Shown piece after piece: positions 36,261-44,303 of a stretch of 55,157 bases of DNA. The stretch's first letter is position 1, and each line of letters starts with the position of its first letter. A program made the translations under genes and the position numbers. Origin of the DNA: Isosphaeraceae bacterium (GTDB lineage: Bacteria > Planctomycetota > Planctomycetia > Isosphaerales > Isosphaeraceae); contig JANXSX010000074.1 of assembly GCA_025356475.1 (NCBI GenBank), positions 1-55,157 on the forward strand, given 5' to 3'. The notes beneath the pieces were generated by a model. It did not search any database. It was not told the origin of the DNA and saw nothing but the letters and a program-made list of their open reading frames with translations.

Positions 36261-37850
36261 ATGAAACGTAATATCGTCGCCTGGGCGGCGCTTGTGGTTT
36301 CGACCGCCGCCCTGATCAGCTCCCAAGGTGTGACTCGACCGATCCCGGCCGCCACACCCGACATTGCGGGCGAGGGCCAAAAGGCAGCCCAAAATCTGTC
36401 CGAAGCTTTTGAGGCAGTCGCCGACTTCGTTCGCCCATCGGTCGTCCAGATCAGTACCCAGCGCAAGGCTAGTCCTCGAACGGCAACGCGTCGGGCTCCA
36501 GACGGTAACCCTGCTAATCCTGATGACCCCCACGGCGATATCACGCCGGACCAGATGCAGGAGATGCTCAAGAAGTTCTTCGGGCCAGGGTTCAAGCCCG
36601 AGAAGAATCAGTTCGGAATCGCCCAAGGGACTGGTTCCGGCTTCGTTTACGACGAACTCGGTCACATCTTGACCAATAATCATGTCGTGGAGGATGCCGA
36701 TCGGATCACGGTGACCTTTTATGACGGTACGGAACTACCTGCCAAGGTCGTGGGCCGAGACAAGGATACCGACGTCGCTGTGATCAAGGTCGAATCGACC
36801 GAGTTCCGACCGATGAAGACCGGCAAAAGCGCAAAGCTTCGGGTCGGAGAGTGGGTCCTTGCTGTAGGTGCCCCATTCGGGCTCAGCCAGACAGTGACAG
36901 CCGGGATCATCTCGGCCACCGAGCGTGCTGAGACAGGGATCACCAACTTTGGCGCGTTCATCCAGACTGATGCTGCGATCAATCCAGGAAACTCGGGTGG
37001 ACCGCTCGTTGATATGAACGGACGGGTCGTGGGTATCAACACCGCGATCGTTACGGGCGACTCGGCCATGGGTGCCCGAAGTGGAAATGCCGGCGTTGGC
37101 TTCTCGATCCCTATCGATCTAGCGGCAAATCTGGCCGACAAATTGATCAAGGATGGTAAGGTTAACGTCGCCCGACTCGGCATCGGCATGGACAATGTGA
37201 CCCCGCGATTCCTCAAGGAATTGGGCCTCGACACCAAACTTAAAGGGGTGATCGTGACCCAGATCCTCAAAGGAAGCCCTGCGGAAAAAGCGGGGCTCAA
37301 GGTTGACGACATCTTGACCAAGTTCGCCGGTGATCCGATCCCCAACCGAGGCAGTTTCCGAGTGCGAGTCGCCACCAGCGACATCGGCAAGCCGATCGAG
37401 CTGACCTTGCTCCGTGACGGAAAGTCGCAAACCCTGAGCGTTACCCTGGGGTCGAAGGCCGACGTCGTTTTCGAACAGGAACGCGAACGGCCTACACCGG
37501 TTGTCGAGAAGCCGGCAGTTGCCAAGGTTGAATTTGATGACTTCGGCCTCGAACTCCAGCCTGCGACTCCCGCACTTGCCAAGCAGTTTGGCTACCCGAC
37601 CGACTCGTCCGGCTTGATCGTGAGCGGAGTCAAGGCAGGAAGCGTCGCTGAAAGCGTGGGAGTTCGTGAGGGAAGTTTGATCTCGAAGGTCGTTGATAAT
37701 CAGCGGATCCGTCCGATCAAGAGTCTCGACGAGTTCCAGGCACTGGCCACAAAGAAGGACGAACTTGCGATCTTTGTCCAGACGCCCGCCATTGGTGGCC
37801 AGCTCTCGCCAGGTCAATATCTGACCCTAGCCAAACCGAAAAAGGATTGA
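36261..37850 (+). CDS. DegP/HtrA-family serine protease
   Basis: This exported protease of 529 residues has a signal or anchor segment (AWAALVVSTAALIS). The triad is complete: His in LTNNHVVED, Asp in KDTDVAVIKVE, and Ser in AAINPGNSGGPLVDMNG. Two PDZ domains follow, at about 300-395 (GLDTKLKGVIVTQILKGSPA) and 430-520 (SGLIVSGVKAGSVAESVGV). It should degrade or refold damaged envelope proteins. It differs from the HtrA-like protein at 7073-8491 in having the normal GNSGGP motif. The ATG is used because family length and leader match. A promoter precedes it and a strong hairpin terminator follows. Confidence 0.95.
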   Translation: MKRNIVAWAALVVSTAALISSQGVTRPIPAATPDIAGEGQKAAQNLSEAFEAVADFVRPSVVQISTQRKASPRTATRRAPDGNPANPDDPHGDITPDQMQEMLKKFFGPGFKPEKNQFGIAQGTGSGFVYDELGHILTNNHVVEDADRITVTFYDGTELPAKVVGRDKDTDVAVIKVESTEFRPMKTGKSAKLRVGEWVLAVGAPFGLSQTVTAGIISATERAETGITNFGAFIQTDAAINPGNSGGPLVDMNGRVVGINTAIVTGDSAMGARSGNAGVGFSIPIDLAANLADKLIKDGKVNVARLGIGMDNVTPRFLKELGLDTKLKGVIVTQILKGSPAEKAGLKVDDILTKFAGDPIPNRGSFRVRVATSDIGKPIELTLLRDGKSQTLSVTLGSKADVVFEQERERPTPVVEKPAVAKVEFDDFGLELQPATPALAKQFGYPTDSSGLIVSGVKAGSVAESVGVREGSLISKVVDNQRIRPIKSLDEFQALATKKDELAIFVQTPAIGGQLSPGQYLTLAKPKKD

Positions 37851-37878
37851 GAATCTGCGAGGAGACTCGATTCAACCC

Positions 37879-37908
37879 AAGAGCCCGAGGCAACCGCCTC
37901 GGGCTCTT
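37879..37908 (+). terminator. Hairpin terminator of the htrA gene
   Basis: A perfect 13-base-pair stem, AAGAGCCCGAGGC with GCCTCGGGCTCTT, encloses an AACC loop. It begins 29 bases after the HtrA stop. The tail (GATGTTG) has few Ts, so it may work with another factor, or in both directions. Confidence 0.7.
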
Positions 37909-37942
37909 GATGTTGAAATCAGGGCTGTTCTATTGTCGTTTC

Positions 37943-38064
37943 GCCTTCGAATCGGGGACTGGCTCCGGGGGTACTCCACCGGTGCCTGTCCCCGATTCGA
38001 AGGCAAGCTGGGCTGAGCAAGGGGGACAGGCACAACGCGAGTACGCGTCGAGCCAGTCCCCGAT
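37943..38064. repeat. Large nested palindromic intergenic element
   Basis: Several perfect inverted repeats nest in 122 bases. ATCGGGGACTGGCTC (37951-37965) pairs with 38050-38064 over 15 bases. Inside it GTACTC (37971-37976) pairs with GAGTAC (38039-38044), and GTGCCTGTCCCC (37982-37993) pairs with 38022-38033. An alternative fold pairs the 17 bases at 37943-37959 with 37988-38004. It lies between the htrA terminator and the lipoprotein gene. It looks like a miniature mobile or REP-type element. No open frame in it is convincing. Confidence 0.65.
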
Positions 38065-38180
38065 GCCAGCCCGACTGAAAAGGAAACAGCCCGGGTGTTG
38101 ATACCGATCGAGATTGACCGATTGGACCTGGTGGGATACCCTTCGCGGAGTTCTCGACTGGGTTCGAGACTGGGGGTGAT

Positions 38181-38903
38181 ATGCCGCGAATGGTTCTTGT
38201 CCTAACTCTCGTATTGTCCATGATCTGGGGCTGTGGCACTGTCAAACAGTCCGGCACGAGTCGGACTGGCACGGAGCAGCTCCTGCTCACGAACGCCTGG
38301 GATTCCGCGCTCCAGAAAGTCGACTTCCGGGCATTGACAGGGGTCCCCGTTTTCCTGGACGTGACGAATGTCGCGGCGGTCGACCAGGGTTGGGTTGTGT
38401 CGAGCCTCCGGCAATCGATGCTTACCCAGGGTGTTCTGATCCGCCAGAAGCCCGAACAGGCGCAGTGGATCGTTGAGGCTCGGGTCGGGGCGTATGGCAC
38501 GGATAGCTACAACTGGCTACTGGGCATCCAGCAAACGAACATCCCTCCCACGTTGACGGGAATCCCCAGCGGAACGATTCCTGAGATCCCGATCATCAAG
38601 AAGAGCGATCAAAGCGGAGTCGTCAAGCTGGCGCTTTTCGCCTACGACCGCACGAGTGGCCAACTTGTCTGGAACTCAGGGACCCAGCTCTCAACTTCGA
38701 GTGCCAAGGATCTCTATGTGGGCGGGATCGGCCCAATCCAGAGTGGGACGATCCGAGGTGGCACGGAGTTTGTCGGAGTCCGCTTGCCGCTGACTTCAGA
38801 AGAAACGCCTAACGCCGCCGATGCCAAGGTCGGGGTTCCGTTCTCGAAGTCTCCATCCTCAATCCCTGCTGCCAAGACCGACCGCCAGCAGTTCGAGCCT
38901 TGA
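38181..38903 (+). CDS. Putative lipoprotein, DUF6655-like
   Basis: The leader MVLVLTLVLSMIWGC ends in a lipobox-like WGC, so the mature protein is probably lipid-anchored. The rest includes TGTEQLLLTNAWDSALQKVD, SSLRQSMLTQGVLI, WIVEARVGAYGTDSYN and VKLALFAYDRTSGQLVWNSG. I recall similar proteins in planctomycetes labelled DUF6655, but this is memory. The alternation of short strands suggests a curli CsgG-like or related outer-membrane-associated fold, which is inference. The 240-residue protein lies 89 bases before apt on the same strand. Function is unknown. Confidence 0.75.
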   Translation: MPRMVLVLTLVLSMIWGCGTVKQSGTSRTGTEQLLLTNAWDSALQKVDFRALTGVPVFLDVTNVAAVDQGWVVSSLRQSMLTQGVLIRQKPEQAQWIVEARVGAYGTDSYNWLLGIQQTNIPPTLTGIPSGTIPEIPIIKKSDQSGVVKLALFAYDRTSGQLVWNSGTQLSTSSAKDLYVGGIGPIQSGTIRGGTEFVGVRLPLTSEETPNAADAKVGVPFSKSPSSIPAAKTDRQQFEP

Positions 38904-38992
38904 TCTACAGGAAAGTCAGGCCGTGACAGATCGACTCCGGCGTGGGATGATTTCGACCTTGAGAACATCCTGGCTGGGTTTCTGGAGCGATC

Positions 38993-39520
38993 ATGTCGAC
39001 TTCTTTGGACTTGCGTAACTTCATCCGCGATATCCCCGACTTCCCCAAGCCGGGCATCCTCTTCAAGGACATCACGCCGCTCCTGTCGAACCCGATCGTA
39101 TTCCAGAACGTGATTGATCGCTTGGCCTTAGAATTCTCCGACCGAGGAATCGACACCATCGCAGCGGCTGAAGCACGAGGATTTCTGTTCGGAACCCCGC
39201 TCGCCCTGGCCCTCAACCTAGCATTCGTGCCGATCCGCAAGCCTGGCAAACTCCCTTACAAGACCATCGCTCAAGAATACCAACTCGAGTACGGAACCGA
39301 CCGGCTTGAGATGCACCAAGATGCGATCGGGCCGGGTCGAAGGGTCTTATTACTCGACGACGTGCTTGCGACCGGAGGCACGATCCGGGCCTGCCGAAAG
39401 CTGGTCGCCCAGACCGGTGCCGAGGTCGTCGCCTGCGCATTCGTCGTGGAGCTGGGCTTCCTCGGAGGTCGGCAAACCCTGGAGCCCACGGAGGTGTTCA
39501 GCGTCGTGATCTACCCTTGA
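38993..39520 (+). CDS. apt: Adenine phosphoribosyltransferase
   Basis: Apt salvages adenine by joining it to PRPP to give AMP in the cytoplasm. The PRPP-binding motif is RRVLLLDDVLATGGTIRACR near residues 120-137. The N-terminal part (IRDIPDFPKPGILFKDITPL) and IAAAEARGFLFGTPLA are family hallmarks. The length of 175 residues is normal. The ATG has GGAG five bases upstream. It lies 89 bases downstream of the lipoprotein gene and before an AT-rich gap of 350 bases. Confidence 0.96.
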   Translation: MSTSLDLRNFIRDIPDFPKPGILFKDITPLLSNPIVFQNVIDRLALEFSDRGIDTIAAAEARGFLFGTPLALALNLAFVPIRKPGKLPYKTIAQEYQLEYGTDRLEMHQDAIGPGRRVLLLDDVLATGGTIRACRKLVAQTGAEVVACAFVVELGFLGGRQTLEPTEVFSVVIYP

Positions 39521-39870
39521 ATCATCTTACAGAGAGTAAAAACCTCTCATATGTGAGTCGCACAGTAAATCTAAATTTTCACAAATTCTAATATGATCAA
39601 AAATGATCAGATTATCCTAAGATGGCCCGAATCATGACTGAGCAAGGATAATCATAGACCCGTCGGATTGAGGCCACCAACCCGACGGAGACTCGCAAAA
39701 GCAAACTTTCACGATCGCTTATCAGGGCGTTTGACCATACGAAAATGGTGCGGAGTGATCGCGCATCGGTGGTTCTTCCCTGGTCGCTTAGCGATAATTC
39801 CGAATGAGGCTACCGGCAGATCTGTTTCGGACAATTCCTGCGTTCAACCCGAATCGTTGAGGCATCGCCT
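39521..39870. other. AT-rich intergenic gap with palindromic dyad
   Basis: No gene is seen in these 350 bases. The stretch 39530-39620 is much more AT-rich than the neighbourhood. Within it TGATCA (39594-39599) and TGATCA (39604-39609), each a palindrome, flank four As, a dyad like a regulator-binding site. Further on CCGTCGG and CCGACGG form a short inverted repeat. This region probably carries control elements of the cytochrome gene, but no promoter could be assigned with confidence. Confidence 0.4.
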
Positions 39871-40338
39871 GTGGAGAATCCCGATCATGTGCCAATTGAG
39901 AGTTTCGGGATCGATCCGGTCGCGTCGAGGCGGATCTTCTTGGGGATGATGGCTCTGGCTCTTGGTGGAATTGTGGCGTTTTACGGCCTTCGGCAACCGG
40001 TTGTTCCCCCGTCCCACGAAGTTGCAGCCGACCCCCTGCTACTTGAGGGGCGAGATGTGTATCTTGGACGTTGCGTCAGTTGCCACGGTACGCTCGGCAA
40101 GGGCGACGGACCTTTGGCGAAGTCGATTACGGGTCCCTCTGTCGGTGACCTGACGATTGCCAAGTGGAAGCATGGCGACTCCCCCGACGAGGTTCTGACG
40201 GTGATCTCCCTGGGTGTGGCGAAGTCGCAGATGCCTGGCTGGAAGTCGGCTATCGGGCCGTTGGGAGTGAAGGCTGTCGCTGCGTATGTGTATCACCTTG
40301 CAGGTCGTGAGGTTCCCCAAGCGTTACGGGCTCAATGA
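39871..40338 (+). CDS. Membrane-anchored cytochrome c domain protein
   Basis: This 155-residue protein has one membrane segment (about 23-40, [17 protein letters not shown]) and a mono-heme cytochrome c domain outside the membrane. The heme motif CVSCH is at residues 68-72 and the distal Met is in KSQMPGW at about 121. [20 protein letters not shown] is a common entry to such domains. The start is GTG at 39871 with GAGG eight bases upstream. It should carry electrons in the periplasm; the partner oxidase or dehydrogenase is not in the window. The stop overlaps a possible downstream ATG (ATGA), so the FKBP gene is probably in the same operon. Confidence 0.88.
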   Translation: MENPDHVPIESFGIDPVASRRIFLGMMALALGGIVAFYGLRQPVVPPSHEVAADPLLLEGRDVYLGRCVSCHGTLGKGDGPLAKSITGPSVGDLTIAKWKHGDSPDEVLTVISLGVAKSQMPGWKSAIGPLGVKAVAAYVYHLAGREVPQALRAQ

Positions 40339-40376
40339 CTTGCAACCTTTCCCTCTCTCCAAGAGTTACCTCCAGA

Positions 40377-40709
40377 ATGGCTGATTTCAACACCAAAGTT
40401 GTGGACATGCGTGCTGGCACCGGTGCCGAAGCCAAAAAAGGGGACCTCGTCTCGGTTCATTACACCGGCACGTTGGAAGACGGCACCAAATTCGATAGCT
40501 CGCGAGACCGGGGCCAGCCGTTCCAGTTCCCCCTCGGCGCGGGTCGGGTCATCCAAGGCTGGGACTTCGGAGTTGCCGGCATGAAGGTCGGCGGCCAGCG
40601 CAAGCTGACAATCCCTCCCGAAGAGGGTTACGGAGCCCGAGGTGCAGGCGCCGCGATTCCTCCGAACGCGACCCTTCACTTTGACGTCGAACTCATCAAG
40701 ATCGGATGA
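40377..40709 (+). CDS. FKBP-type peptidyl-prolyl isomerase
   Basis: FKBP isomerases catalyse cis-trans isomerisation of prolyl bonds. The 110-residue protein is a single FKBP domain: [20 protein letters not shown], then [40 protein letters not shown] and HFDVELIKI. No signal peptide is seen, so it is probably cytoplasmic. The ATG at 40377 gives the family start ADFNTKVVD; an ATG at 40335 that overlaps the cytochrome stop as ATGA is also possible and would add a 14-residue leader. The end overlaps the next gene as ATGA. Confidence 0.93.
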   Translation: MADFNTKVVDMRAGTGAEAKKGDLVSVHYTGTLEDGTKFDSSRDRGQPFQFPLGAGRVIQGWDFGVAGMKVGGQRKLTIPPEEGYGARGAGAAIPPNATLHFDVELIKIG

Positions 40710-41101
40710 CCGATGTAGAGCGGCTCAAGAACCTTGCTGCCGATTTCCAAGCGGTCGCGGCGGGGGTTTGGCGTCGAGATGGCGACCAGCTCGTTCAGGT
40801 CTGCTTCGTGGCCGGTCCTTCACTCGCAACCGAGGTGGGATCGGCTTTCGCCAATGCGACCAAGGTCGTGCCGTTGACCAACCGGGAGCTGGGAATCGTC
40901 AAGGCCGTCATCTATGGGGAGGTAGCCCTCTCGTTGGCAGCCGACCTTGATCCCGAAGTCGGTTCTGGTTTCTGGCTGAGAGAGTTTGGAGCCGCCTGTT
41001 CCGTGGCTGTGTCGGTCGCGGTGGGCGTTGTCTCGTTGGCCCTGGTCGAAGTCCCTGCGGACCTCGCGGAACTGGTCCGTCGGGTCCGCAAGGATTGGTA
41101 G
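40706..41101 (+). CDS. Hypothetical protein, possibly GAF-like
   Basis: I do not recognise this 131-residue protein. It starts with [20 protein letters not shown] and has alternating strands in [20 protein letters not shown], then [20 protein letters not shown]. This pattern can fit a small GAF-type sensory domain, but no ligand-binding residue can be assigned. There is no signal peptide. The start overlaps the FKBP stop by four bases (ATGA), which makes the frame reliable. It is the last of three coupled genes with a cytochrome c and an FKBP isomerase, and its role is unknown. Confidence 0.75.
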   Translation: MTDVERLKNLAADFQAVAAGVWRRDGDQLVQVCFVAGPSLATEVGSAFANATKVVPLTNRELGIVKAVIYGEVALSLAADLDPEVGSGFWLREFGAACSVAVSVAVGVVSLALVEVPADLAELVRRVRKDW

Positions 41102-41117
41102 GGCAGCACGATCCAAA

Positions 41118-42440
41118 CTAACGCGGGCCTAGGTCGTAGAGATCTCTCGGAGTGTCATGAAGGATCTGCTGGAGGATCGGCGGCAGCTCATGCTCTTCGT
41201 GGAACCCTAGCTCAACGAGATGAGCAAGGGCGGACGACATCGCCTTCTTGACGACGGCGAGTTTCCCATAAGTCCACTCGGCGTAGTAGGCGTCGCATAG
41301 GAAGCCACCGATCTTCGTCATCGGGGCAACCTGGAGCCGCAAGCCGATGATTTTCTCGATCGTGGCGGGGAAGAAGTTGTGCCACCAGTAGCCCGACGCA
41401 TAAATGTTCGGGAACTGCCGAGTCAGTACGGCGACCTCGTGCGTCAAGACGTCGGAGGCCATCATCAGGTCGAATCGGGCGTTGCCGAAATGATGAAACG
41501 AGCGAGCCATCTCGCTCGTCCAGTTCTGCTGGAACCGGGGGATGCTCTTCCCGTCGCAGATAAAGTATTCGGCACCAACCGCGATCTGGAACGCCTTCTT
41601 CTGTTCGTGATGCCACTCGAGCACTTTCCACGAGACAAATCGACTCAACGCATCAAGGTCCGCTTCGACCAGCGGAGTGCTCTTGGTACGGCTGAGAATT
41701 CGATCCACCTGCGCGATGTCGGGAGGTTCGAACCGCTGTTCGATCGGAATAAACGTGTTCGAGAACCGAACTCGCCCGGAGATCGTCAGGTCCAGCCAGT
41801 TGAAGACCTGCCGTTCCAAGCGTTCTGCACTCGCGGGTCGCTCGCCGGCAAAGAGCTTTGTGAGGGCGTCCAGATACTCGGACTTGGTATGCCGGCCCGC
41901 GAAGAAAGGTTCCAGGTCGGTCGCGACACCTGGGCAGAAGAGATAGTGGGCGTCGAGCATGTAGAGGAAGTGATCGGGCGAGTCGTTGATATTCGCCGGG
42001 GCGTTGCCCAGGGAGGTCACGACCGTCTTAATATTACAACGGTCTTTGAGGACATAGTCCGCCCAAGCAGGGTCGGCACCGGTCTTGGCGACTTTGTCGA
42101 AAAGGTCTTTATAGTTCGACTCAGTGAGGTCGTAATCGGTGAAGTCGTAGAGGTCGCGGAAGATCCGGAACAGGCACCAGGCCATCGCCGTATTGCGCAT
42201 CCGCTTCAGGTAGGGGATCGACCTACGAACCCGTTCATCCGCAGGCAAAGCCAGGTCGAAATCGGTCGCAGGCATGCCGACCGACTTGAGTTCGGTTTGA
42301 ACCCAGTGGTAACTCATCAGCGACGCGAGATCGGGGGCTTGGGGCCTCGCGGCGTTGAGGTGGGTGTGGGGGTCGATGAGCGGCGTCGCGCTGATCATGC
42401 GTTCGATGCGCTGGGGGAGGGTGGGTTCACTGGTGAACAT
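41118..42440 (-). CDS. Uronate-isomerase-like amidohydrolase-superfamily protein
   Basis: The sequence resembles glucuronate (uronate) isomerase of the amidohydrolase superfamily, which interconverts uronic and keto acids. PLIDPHTHLNAARPQAPDL supplies the HxH metal pair of the first strand, and the motifs WKVLEWHHEQKKAFQIAVG and ASGYWWHNFFPATIEKIIGL fit later strands of the barrel. The identity to the classical enzyme looks low, so the substrate may be different. The start at 42440 (about 440 residues) is chosen because the frame before it is not family-like. In-frame starts up to 42527 are possible, and no clear ribosome site decides. It is convergent with the gene at 40706 and divergent from the UVR gene. 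Confidence 0.75.
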   Translation of the reverse strand: MFTSEPTLPQRIERMISATPLIDPHTHLNAARPQAPDLASLMSYHWVQTELKSVGMPATDFDLALPADERVRRSIPYLKRMRNTAMAWCLFRIFRDLYDFTDYDLTESNYKDLFDKVAKTGADPAWADYVLKDRCNIKTVVTSLGNAPANINDSPDHFLYMLDAHYLFCPGVATDLEPFFAGRHTKSEYLDALTKLFAGERPASAERLERQVFNWLDLTISGRVRFSNTFIPIEQRFEPPDIAQVDRILSRTKSTPLVEADLDALSRFVSWKVLEWHHEQKKAFQIAVGAEYFICDGKSIPRFQQNWTSEMARSFHHFGNARFDLMMASDVLTHEVAVLTRQFPNIYASGYWWHNFFPATIEKIIGLRLQVAPMTKIGGFLCDAYYAEWTYGKLAVVKKAMSSALAHLVELGFHEEHELPPILQQILHDTPRDLYDLGPR

Positions 42441-42551
42441 CGCGGCAATGCCATCGGGACAGAGGATCAGATTGATCGAAGATTTTTCGTGAGTGCCCAT
42501 CATCAGAATGTCCGCCAATGATGTCAATCCGCCCTGATTCGACTCTGTTTG

Positions 42552-42580
42552 TTGGCTAGGGTCCCAAGGTTGGATACAAT
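42552..42580 (+). promoter_or_regulatory. Predicted promoter of the UVR-motif gene
   Basis: TTGGCT (42552-42557) is followed after 17 bases by TACAAT (42575-42580), about 46 bases before the ATG at 42626. Confidence 0.5.
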
Positions 42581-42625
42581 CAGATAGTCAGTCCCAAGCG
42601 GTGATCTTGCGGGAGTGAATCAGCG

Positions 42626-43378
42626 ATGCGTCGCGATATCGACGAGGTCTTGCAAAATTGGCCGTTCGAACCTTCACCAGGCGAACTCCTCGCGCGAGAG
42701 ATCCGTTGCCGCGACGGTCGAATGGTTCTTCAGGTTCGGGTCGAGTTGGGCATCATGCAAATGGAGTCTGAAGGACGACCTGACGGTGTCAAGCCGCACG
42801 GGTTTGCCAGCTACCTCGACTTCATGAGGCACCGCGCAGCCGGTCGCAACGCCAAGGGGCCGTCGTGGGCGATGTCTCAAGAGCATCATGCCGAGGCGGA
42901 TCGCGAATTTATTCAGTTCTACCATCGCCGCGTGGCCTGGCTCTCACTCCAAAAGTACGAACGGGCCCTGACCGACTCTGATCACACGCTCGCTCTCATG
43001 GATTTTGTGCTCCGCCACGGCGGCGATGAAGAGTACATTTCCTCCCACGAACGCTTCCGGGGTCTCGTTCTGGTCCATCGTGCTCAGGCTTCCGCCGCCC
43101 TGGCGTTGGAACGGCGTAAGCCTGAAGAAGCGATCGACGCTGTTCGCGAAGGGGTCGAGCACCTCAAAGCCCACAAAGCCGCTTTTTCAGAAGACGAAGA
43201 GGAAGAGACCCCTCACGATCACCTGATCGAACAGCTTCACATCTTCGAGCACGACATCCGAAAGAACTTCGACGTGTCGAAGACTCTCCGTGAACAGCTT
43301 GATGAGGCTGTGGAACACGAAGACTACGAGAAAGCCGCCAGGCTCAGGGACCAGATCAAAGCGAGGGCGCGTTCCTAA
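42626..43378 (+). CDS. UvrB/UvrC-motif protein
   Basis: This 250-residue protein has a helical body and a C-terminal UVR motif (LREQLDEAVEHEDYEKAARL, then RDQI), the helical hairpin by which UvrB and UvrC bind each other. The motif also occurs in regulators and chaperone partners such as McsA, so DNA repair is not implied. The body includes a glutamate/lysine-rich helix (RRKPEEAIDAVREGVEHLKA) that resembles TPR-like repeats. The N-terminus GRMVLQVRVELGIMQMESEG is conserved-looking but unknown. A promoter and a GGAG site precede it. It converges with pyrK, ten bases away. Function is not proposed. Confidence 0.82.
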   Translation: MRRDIDEVLQNWPFEPSPGELLAREIRCRDGRMVLQVRVELGIMQMESEGRPDGVKPHGFASYLDFMRHRAAGRNAKGPSWAMSQEHHAEADREFIQFYHRRVAWLSLQKYERALTDSDHTLALMDFVLRHGGDEEYISSHERFRGLVLVHRAQASAALALERRKPEEAIDAVREGVEHLKAHKAAFSEDEEEETPHDHLIEQLHIFEHDIRKNFDVSKTLREQLDEAVEHEDYEKAARLRDQIKARARS

Positions 43379-43388
43379 CGCGAAGTTG

Positions 43389-44270
43389 TCAGCTCCAGAC
43401 GACATCGTGAGCGGCGAAGATTGGCCCCTCGACACAGACACGCTTCAAATCTGTCGATCCGTCACTCTGGCGGATCGGCGCGACGCAACTGAAGCAAACG
43501 CCAAAGCCGCAGGCCATGTGGTTTTCTAACGAGAGGTCGCAAGGTACGTCGTACTCTGCGACCAACTTCGAGAGCGCCGCAAGCATCGCAGGGGGTCCGC
43601 AACCGACGACCTTGGCGGGCCGTTCGTTGCGTGCAAGTCGAGCCCGAAGTAGGTCGGTGACATAACCGTGGTGGCCAATCGAGCCGTCGTCGGTCGCGAG
43701 TTCGACGTTGATCCCAGCCGCTTTGAAGTCGCTTAGCCCCGCTGCCATCTCGGCGGAACGAATTCCATAGAGGAGTGTCGCCGATCTCGCAGGCTGTTGA
43801 ACCTGAATCCCACCGTATTCGCTGCGGCCCAACCACCAACGCCCGAGCGCCAGGAAAGGGGTCTGCCCGATCCCTCCGGCAACGAAGAGGACTTCGCCTT
43901 CTATAGGAGGAAGCCCAAACGGATGGCCGAGCGGCCCCCAGATGCTGAGTTCATCCCCTTGCCGACACCTCGATAGGGCTGAGGTTCCTTTACCGACTAC
44001 GGTATAGACCACGGAAATCCCAGTTGGGACCCCTTTATCGTCACGCTCGACTTCATAGAGCGCAAATGGCCGTCCGAGCAGGGGGTCACTCCCCCCTGGC
44101 GGACGGACCATTAAGAATTGCCCTGGAAGCATCGACGCCGCCATCGCCGGGTCGTCGACCGTGAGCTGAAAGGTTTCGTGGGCAACCTGATGGTTGGCCA
44201 CGACCTTCACAACACGTTGGAACGCACAGGCGGGGGCGACCGCGAAGCCTCCAGGATGATCCATACTCAT
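43389..44270 (-). CDS. pyrK: Dihydroorotate dehydrogenase electron-transfer subunit
   Basis: PyrK carries FAD and a [2Fe-2S] cluster and passes electrons from dihydroorotate dehydrogenase (PyrD) to NAD+ in pyrimidine synthesis. GRPFALYEVERDDKG near residue 68 is the FAD-binding motif, and LFVAGGIGQTPFLALGRWWL the NAD-binding loop. The cluster cysteines are in MACGFGVCFSCVAP and RVCVEGP. The length, 293 residues, is somewhat above average. No pyrD gene is adjacent, so the partner lies elsewhere. A closely related family, such as sulfhydrogenase flavoproteins, is possible but less likely. It is alone on its strand, next to the pseudouridine synthase. Confidence 0.9.
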   Translation of the reverse strand: MSMDHPGGFAVAPACAFQRVVKVVANHQVAHETFQLTVDDPAMAASMLPGQFLMVRPPGGSDPLLGRPFALYEVERDDKGVPTGISVVYTVVGKGTSALSRCRQGDELSIWGPLGHPFGLPPIEGEVLFVAGGIGQTPFLALGRWWLGRSEYGGIQVQQPARSATLLYGIRSAEMAAGLSDFKAAGINVELATDDGSIGHHGYVTDLLRARLARNERPAKVVGCGPPAMLAALSKLVAEYDVPCDLSLENHMACGFGVCFSCVAPIRQSDGSTDLKRVCVEGPIFAAHDVVWS

Positions 44271-44303
44271 ATCAACGATTGTCTCTCGTCGTTAGCCGAA
44301 CAA

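Noticed and set aside
41379-42521. Plus-strand frame of 380 codons opposite the uronate-isomerase-like gene
   Set aside because: Shadow of the minus-strand gene, which has recognisable metal-binding motifs.
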